From JBLNCE01 sp050260415 (GTDB lineage Bacteria > Bacillota > UBA4882 > JAAYXC01): a stretch of DNA of 17,493 nucleotides. The stretch spans positions 1 through 17,493 of the forward strand of contig JBLNCE010000052.1 in assembly GCA_050260415.1 (NCBI GenBank). Direction: 5' to 3'. Shown here one piece after another: positions 12,865 to 17,493 of this stretch; position 1 is the first letter of the stretch, and every line of letters starts with the position of its first letter. The position numbers and the translations under genes were made by a program. Under the pieces are notes generated by a model. That model worked only from the letters and a program-made list of their open reading frames with translations. It made no database searches and was not told the origin of the DNA.

Positions 12865-15642
12865 ATGGCAAAGTATCATCGTCTGGCATTGTGCCTTATC
12901 GTGATCCCTGTTTGCCTGAGCGCGGCGTTGCTTGCCAGCGAAATGCCGAATACGCCGTTGGTCACATACGAGACACTGGTCGCGGGACTGGAAGCTCCGC
13001 TTGTCGATCTGCTGAGAGGCACGCCGCCGGCCGGCCAGGACGGGACCGCCGCGCTGTTCGGCGTGAGCCCGGACGGAAGGCGCGTGGGATACATAGACTT
13101 TGCGGACGGCAAAGCTTGCATGACGGTGGATGGGCGGCAGGGAGCTTATTATGATGCCATCCTGGCGGGAACGCTCATCTTCAGCGACGACGGCAGACAC
13201 ATAGCCTATGCCGCCAAACAGGGTGGGAAATCGTTCGTCGTCCTGGATGGCAGCCCGCAGAAGGAATACGATGCCATCCTGGAAGGCACGCTCGCTTTCA
13301 GCCCGGATGGCGCGCGCTTCGCTTATGGAGCCAAGTCCGGCGAGAAAGCCTTTGTCGTGGTGGACGGAAAGGAACAGCAAGCCTACGGAGGCATTCTCAA
13401 GGGAACCGTGGTCTTCGGACAGGACAGCCTGCAGTTGGCTTACGCCGCCAAGTCCGGCGATCACTATCTCATGGTGGTCAATGGGCGTGAGGAGGACCTC
13501 TACCGCGGCATCTTGGAAAGCACGATTGCCTTCAGTCCCGATTGCCGCCGCGTGGCATACGGCGTCAAGACCGGTGACAAGGTGCGGGTGGTCGTGGACG
13601 GTAGAGCGGGAAAAGAATACGACGGGATACTCAAAGGCACGCCAATCTTCAGTCCCGATGGCAAACACGTGGCATACGGAGCCAGGGCGGGGAATAAGAC
13701 GGTCGTGGTCCTGGATGGCAAGGAAGGCCCAGAGTATGATATGGTAGCCAGAGGTCTGGTATTCAGCGCCGATAGCAGGCGTTTGGCCTATAGCGCCACG
13801 AACCAAGGCAAGAGCTTCGTAGTCGTGGACGGCAAGCAGGAGCCGCCGTGCGACGCGGTGCGCGAGGGTTCCATTTCCTTCAGCCCCGACGGCGCCCGCC
13901 TGGCCTATGTGGCCAAAGCCGGCGCCAAGGAATGCGTGGTGGTGGACGCCAAAAGAGGAAAGGAATACGACGCCGTCGGGCCGGAGGGGATCGTGTTCAG
14001 CCCGGACGGCCGGCGTCTGGCCTATACGGCGAAGAGCAATGGTGAATGGATCGCCATCGTGGACGGAGAAGAGCAAGGCCGTTATGAATACGTATCACGC
14101 CCGACTTTTTCCACGGATGGGAGCCAAACGGCCTTTACGGCGCGTCGCGGCCAAAGCGAACTGGTCGTTGTCGACGGCCGGGAAGGCGCCCGCTACGACA
14201 AGATCATTACGTACGGCGGTAGTATTTACTATGACGCGCCTCTGCATCATCATTATCTAGCCCTCAAGGACGAAGGGCTCTACCTGATAAGCACCTATCC
14301 CCCGGCCGAGGATGGTCAGGGCCTGGAAGAGGCCATAGCGGCCATGAGAAATGTGAGACTTGAAAGCCTCGACCAGATGGGCAAATGGTCCCGGCTCAGA
14401 GCGGTCGAAAACGCCTGGGACGTCATCAAAGCCAGCGGCACCGCGGGTTACATCCGCCTGCGGCGCGAGATTACGGATGCCTGTCGCGCGGGGACGAAAG
14501 ATGACTTCTTCCTCTTGAACGCGACGGCGTTGCTCTGGCAACTCGGCCGCCTGTCCGAGGCGGGCACGATCGCGGCGGTTTGGAAAACGGTACCGTTGGC
14601 GGAGCACTACGAGTTTGTATTCAAGACGGCTTTTGAGGCGGCTTTGACCAGGGATGCCAGAGCGATTCCCATGCTCAAGGCGTGTCTTGGGGAGGCCAAG
14701 GGGCAGGTTGCCATCGGCGAGCATGATCTCAGACTCATGTGGCCGTTAACGCAACAATTCCAATGGGGGGCTTTTGGGCCCCAGGGTCTGCCCGTCTTAT
14801 TACATATGCTCGAGACATCGAGCGACCCCGTTGAACTCCAGTCCGCCATGCTCATCTTGACCAGGGCTATGTATCTGCCGGCTCTGCCTCGCATCAGGAA
14901 ATACGCCACCGATGGGCCGGCGGACGTCCGCGGGACGGCCCTAATCTGCCTCGGCCGGTTCGGCCATCCGGCCGATTATGCCTTGCTGACGGTGAATATC
15001 AGAGATGATGTGCCTGAGGACCTGCGGAAATACTGTATTCTTGCCCTTGGGCCATATGGGGATTTCCGTGCCGTTCCGATCGTGGCCCCCCTGCTCGCCG
15101 CGGAGAGCGATCGGATCAGGTTGAGCGCGATTCTGTGCCTGATGGATCTCGTAACGCCGGCGTCATTGGAGATTCTGGAGGAACACGGCCGGAAAACCAA
15201 GAACGAACAGGAAAAAGAGCTGTGCAATCGCCACCTCCAACGCGTCATGGGGGCCTTCGGGTTTTCCTGGCGCGATTTCTCCCGCAAGCCGAACGAGGAA
15301 AAGCAGCGCCTACTCAAGCTCTTTCGCGATTGGGAGTACGAGCTTCGGCCCGGGGAGCGAGCGCTTACGCATGCCGAGTTCGAGGAGGCCATGGCGGCTT
15401 GGCGGAAGAGCGGCAGCATGAGCGGCAGCTTGTGCGCTTGGGTGGAACCGCGGCATGTTTTGCCGGTGGCCAACGCCGACGACCTCGAACGTTTGTTGGA
15501 GGTCAATGCCATGTTCTATAGTAGGCTTTCCGATGAATGTCTGGGCGAGACGGCCAAGATCGACTCAATCGTCGAGCGCATCGGCCGGAGTAGATACCGT
15601 AAGGACCCAGGTCCGACGGAGAAAGTGGAAGCCATATCGTGA
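12865..15642 (+). CDS. Secreted WD40-like beta-propeller protein with HEAT-like C-terminal region
   Basis: A 925-residue exported protein. A signal peptide (MAKYHRLALCLIVIPVCLSA then ALLA, cleavage near residue 24) is followed by ten tandem repeats of about 39 residues, from about 67 to 456. Their pattern is FSPDGrrlAY - about 10 residues - VVVDGKegkeYDail.gt. Two repeats are degenerate (FGQDSLQ; FSADSRR). An eleventh half-repeat (YYDAPLHHHYLAL) may close the ring. From about 470 to 790 the protein is helical, with HEAT-like units such as ADVRGTALICLGRFGHPAD and LRKYCILALGPYGDFRAVP. A charged tail of unknown type follows. GGAGGT lies 11 nt before ATG 12865. Propeller plus HEAT suggests an extracytoplasmic scaffold or binding protein; there is no catalytic motif. 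Partners are unknown. Confidence 0.85.
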   Translation: MAKYHRLALCLIVIPVCLSAALLASEMPNTPLVTYETLVAGLEAPLVDLLRGTPPAGQDGTAALFGVSPDGRRVGYIDFADGKACMTVDGRQGAYYDAILAGTLIFSDDGRHIAYAAKQGGKSFVVLDGSPQKEYDAILEGTLAFSPDGARFAYGAKSGEKAFVVVDGKEQQAYGGILKGTVVFGQDSLQLAYAAKSGDHYLMVVNGREEDLYRGILESTIAFSPDCRRVAYGVKTGDKVRVVVDGRAGKEYDGILKGTPIFSPDGKHVAYGARAGNKTVVVLDGKEGPEYDMVARGLVFSADSRRLAYSATNQGKSFVVVDGKQEPPCDAVREGSISFSPDGARLAYVAKAGAKECVVVDAKRGKEYDAVGPEGIVFSPDGRRLAYTAKSNGEWIAIVDGEEQGRYEYVSRPTFSTDGSQTAFTARRGQSELVVVDGREGARYDKIITYGGSIYYDAPLHHHYLALKDEGLYLISTYPPAEDGQGLEEAIAAMRNVRLESLDQMGKWSRLRAVENAWDVIKASGTAGYIRLRREITDACRAGTKDDFFLLNATALLWQLGRLSEAGTIAAVWKTVPLAEHYEFVFKTAFEAALTRDARAIPMLKACLGEAKGQVAIGEHDLRLMWPLTQQFQWGAFGPQGLPVLLHMLETSSDPVELQSAMLILTRAMYLPALPRIRKYATDGPADVRGTALICLGRFGHPADYALLTVNIRDDVPEDLRKYCILALGPYGDFRAVPIVAPLLAAESDRIRLSAILCLMDLVTPASLEILEEHGRKTKNEQEKELCNRHLQRVMGAFGFSWRDFSRKPNEEKQRLLKLFRDWEYELRPGERALTHAEFEEAMAAWRKSGSMSGSLCAWVEPRHVLPVANADDLERLLEVNAMFYSRLSDECLGETAKIDSIVERIGRSRYRKDPGPTEKVEAIS
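13063..14232 (+). repeat. Ten tandem 117-bp coding repeats (propeller blades)
   Basis: The DNA encoding the ten 39-residue repeats has a period of about 117 bp. The copies are diverged at nucleotide level but keep the codons for FSPDG, AY, VVDG and YD in phase. Confidence 0.8.
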
Positions 15643-15677
15643 AGCCTTCATAAGTTGCGTTTAAGGAGTGGTAAGAC

Positions 15678-15962
15678 ATGTTGACGCACATCGTGCTCTT
15701 TAAGCTGCGCGATCGGAGTCCCGAGAGCGTCGGCAAAGCAAGGGACGTGATCCTGGGCATGCGGGGCAAAATACCGGAGTTGCGCCATCTTGAGGTGGGT
15801 GTCGACGTTCTGCACGCGCAGCGATCCTTCGATCTCGGCCTTCTGGCCAAGTTCGACACGCTGGATGACATGCTGTCGTATCAGAAACATCCCGAGCACC
15901 AAAAGGTTTCGGCCTATATGTCTTCCGTCCGGGAGGCCTCTGTCTCGCTGGACTATGAGTAG
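15678..15962 (+). CDS. Dabb (stress-responsive alpha/beta-barrel) domain protein
   Basis: A 94-residue small protein of the Dabb superfamily, ferredoxin-like dimers found in stress-response proteins and in some cyclases and degradation enzymes. Diagnostic features are the start MLTHIVLFKLRD, the helix KARDVILGMRGKIPELRHLE, the strand FDLGLLAKFDTLDDMLSYQ and the motif KHPEHQKV. AAGGAG (15663-15668) precedes ATG 15678 by 9 nt. It follows the propeller gene by 35 bp, so the two may be co-transcribed, though their functions are not obviously linked. Its specific role is not known. Stand-alone Dabb proteins often lie near sugar or aromatic catabolic genes. Confidence 0.9.
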   Translation: MLTHIVLFKLRDRSPESVGKARDVILGMRGKIPELRHLEVGVDVLHAQRSFDLGLLAKFDTLDDMLSYQKHPEHQKVSAYMSSVREASVSLDYE

Positions 15963-16120
15963 AGGCATCCCGATTCTTCCCACACGAGGCCGTCTCTGGC
16001 GGTTTTACCTCCAGCTACGTCCTTCGTTTTGCCGGCGGGCGGAAGGAATACCCGTTCGCGCCCAGAATACTGTCTGACGTGCCGTGGAAGAACCGCAGGG
16101 GTGGCGGATCGGTTCAGATC

Positions 16121-16140
16121 GTATATCGTATATAGTATAC
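16121..16140. repeat. Short heptamer-like AT-rich repeat upstream of glmE
   Basis: GTATATC, GTATATA and GTATAC follow one another (7, 7 and 6 bp), only about 20 bp before the glmE start. It may be a short tandem repeat or part of the promoter (TATAGT at 16131-16136 resembles a -10 box, with no clear -35). Confidence 0.5.
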
Positions 16141-16145
16141 CGAGT

Positions 16146-16150
16146 GGAGG
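16146..16150 (+). promoter_or_regulatory. Shine-Dalgarno fixing a TTG start for glmE
   Basis: GGAGG lies 8 nt before TTG 16159. It overlaps the alternative GTG at 16144, which is therefore rejected. Confidence 0.7.
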
Positions 16151-16158
16151 CGGAAGTT

Positions 16159-17493
16159 TTGCCCCAGGATAAGCCGTGGACGCAAGCGGAGTTGCTTGAC
16201 GCGCGGGAGGAAGTGCTGGCAGGGTGGGCCACCGGACGCGAGGTGGACCTCGAAGAAGCGATCCGTTACCATCTTCAGTTGCCGAAGGCGCGCGGATTTG
16301 CGGCGCGTCTTGATGCGGCCAAGCGGGACAAGCAGACCCTGGTGCAGCCAAGAGCGGGCGTAGCCCTGTTGGATCGTCAGATTCAGCTTCTGCAATACCT
16401 CCAGGACAAGGGCGAGGCCGACCTTTTGCCGACGACGATTGACAGCTATACGCGCCAGAATCGCTATGAAGAAGCGCAGCGGGGGATCGAGGAAAGCAGG
16501 CGGGAAGGGCGCTCGCTGCTCAATGGATTCCCGGCGGTCAACTACGGTGTGGCCGCGTGCCGCCGTCTGACGGAATCCGTCGGTATCCCGGTCCAGGTAC
16601 GGCATGGCACGCCCGATGCCCGTCTGCTCGCCGAGATCTGCCTGGCGGGCGGATTCACGGCTTTTGAGGGCGGCGGGATTTCTTACAATATCCCCTATGC
16701 CAAAGACATTCCCCTGGAACGATCGATCGCCGCCTGGCAATATGTGGACCGCCTGATCGGTTACTACGCGGAGCGCGGGGTGATCATCAACCGCGAGCCG
16801 TTCGGTCCCTTGACCGGCACGATGGTCCCTCCCTGTCTCTCCCACGCGATTGGCATCATTGAGGCCTTGTTGGCCGCGGCGCAGGGGGTCAAGAGCATCA
16901 CCCTGGGCTACGGCCAATGCGGAAACCTTTTTCAAGACGTGGCGGCCATCCTGACCTTGCAGGAACTGGGCGAGGAGTACTTGCAACGCGCGGGCTACGA
17001 AGACGTGACCCTGACCACGGTCTTCCATCAGTGGATGGGAGGTTTCCCCCTGGATGAAGCCCGCGCATACGGGGTCATAGGATGGGGGACGGTCGCCGCC
17101 GCCATGGCGCATGCGACCAAGATCATAGTCAAGACGCCGCATGAGGCGCTCGGCGTGCCGACCATGGAAGCAAATGCGGCCGGCATGCGCGCCACGAAAC
17201 AGATCCTGTCCATGCTGCGCGATCAGTTCTTGCCGGAGACGCCCCAGCTCAGCATGGAAAAGGAGGTCATTAAGGCGGAGACAAGGGGGATCCTGGACCG
17301 GATCCACCACCTCGGCGGGGGGGATTGGGCGGAGGGAACCGTACGCGCCTTTGCCGCCGGGGTGCTCGATGTGCCGTTCGCGCCGAGCCGGTTCAACGCC
17401 GGGCGCGTCATGCCGGTGCGCGACAACCACGGCGCGGTGCGTTTTCTGGACCACGGTTCCGTTCCGCTCCCAAAGGACATGATCGACTTTGAG
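16159..17493 (+). CDS. glmE: Methylaspartate (glutamate) mutase epsilon subunit, 3' partial
   Basis: Catalytic subunit of adenosylcobalamin-dependent glutamate mutase (EC 5.4.99.1), which interconverts L-glutamate and threo-3-methylaspartate with the B12-binding subunit GlmS. 445 residues are present and the frame is open at the right edge; the family has about 480. Conserved segments include QPRAGVALLD, LPTTIDSYTRQNRYEEA, RSLLNGFPAVNYGVAACR, FEGGGISYNIPYAKD, INREPFGPLTGTMVPP, VFHQWMGGFPLDEARAYG and NAGRVMPVRDNHGAVR. Aligning from memory to the Clostridium cochlearium enzyme, the substrate-binding R65, R99 and R148, the base E170, and Y176 and Y180 are all conserved, so it should be active. 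Start TTG 16159 is set by the SD at 16146. No glmS or glmL is upstream; they would have to lie to the right or elsewhere. Confidence 0.95.
   Translation, partial: MPQDKPWTQAELLDAREEVLAGWATGREVDLEEAIRYHLQLPKARGFAARLDAAKRDKQTLVQPRAGVALLDRQIQLLQYLQDKGEADLLPTTIDSYTRQNRYEEAQRGIEESRREGRSLLNGFPAVNYGVAACRRLTESVGIPVQVRHGTPDARLLAEICLAGGFTAFEGGGISYNIPYAKDIPLERSIAAWQYVDRLIGYYAERGVIINREPFGPLTGTMVPPCLSHAIGIIEALLAAAQGVKSITLGYGQCGNLFQDVAAILTLQELGEEYLQRAGYEDVTLTTVFHQWMGGFPLDEARAYGVIGWGTVAAAMAHATKIIVKTPHEALGVPTMEANAAGMRATKQILSMLRDQFLPETPQLSMEKEVIKAETRGILDRIHHLGGGDWAEGTVRAFAAGVLDVPFAPSRFNAGRVMPVRDNHGAVRFLDHGSVPLPKDMIDFE

Noticed and set aside
12841..14076. 411-codon minus-strand open frame with periodic segments
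   Set aside because: Its periodicity mirrors the propeller repeats on the other strand, and it has no SD or known domain.
13063..14232. CRISPR-like regular spacing of repeats
   Set aside because: The repeats are an in-frame 117-bp coding period in a propeller protein, without palindromic repeats or unique spacers.
16114..17454. 446-codon minus-strand open frame opposite glmE
   Set aside because: The plus strand encodes a clearly conserved GlmE across the same span; the minus frame has no SD and no recognisable content.

Overview
The window is a roughly 60% GC bacterial segment with dense coding, strong Shine-Dalgarno (SD) sequences of the GGAGG/GAGGTGAT type, and many TTG or GTG starts. That start and SD style, a B12-dependent glutamate (methylaspartate) mutase and a DUF438-like stand-alone PAS protein suggest a high-GC anaerobic Bacillota lineage (Moorellia, Desulfotomaculia or Limnochordia type). 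Planctomycetota-like metagenomic lineages are an alternative. This placement is inference; there is no rRNA or other marker here to settle it. I saw no tRNA, rRNA, CRISPR array, transposase or phage gene.

Positions 1-7979 (all + strand) look like a catabolic and uptake locus. The order is a tripartite tricarboxylate-type transporter (tctC, cut at the left edge, tctB, tctA), three consecutive TIM-barrel proteins of the sugar phosphate isomerase/epimerase (AP-endonuclease-2) superfamily, a LacI-family regulator and a Gfo/Idh/MocA oxidoreductase. The simplest reading is import of a carboxylated compound, probably a sugar acid or polyol derivative, followed by NAD(P)-dependent oxidation and epimerisation or lyase chemistry under LacI-type control. 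The substrate cannot be named from sequence. The third TIM barrel has lost part of the usual metal tetrad. A short sequence upstream of tctB recurs inverted upstream of the LacI gene.

Positions 7980-9840 hold a strong hairpin that closes the locus. Next come a minus-strand lipoprotein with a CsgG/LpoB-like look and a single-domain PAS protein. The gap between those two genes contains nested inverted repeats that may be a structured RNA. A 404-bp divergent intergenic region follows and contains a duplicated module of about 55-60 bp.

Positions 9841-15962 hold accessory genes: a HEAT-repeat protein, a nitroreductase (convergent, sharing a CTAG at the stop codons), a small three-helix membrane protein, a GNAT acetyltransferase, a large secreted protein with ten 39-residue WD40-like propeller repeats followed by a HEAT-like helical region, and a Dabb-domain protein.

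Positions 16159-17493 encode the epsilon subunit of methylaspartate (glutamate) mutase, open at the right edge. All active-site residues I can align from memory are present. Two short heptanucleotide tandem repeats (near 11300 and 16130) lie between genes. Many start codons were reassigned from SD position; each case is noted in its entry.
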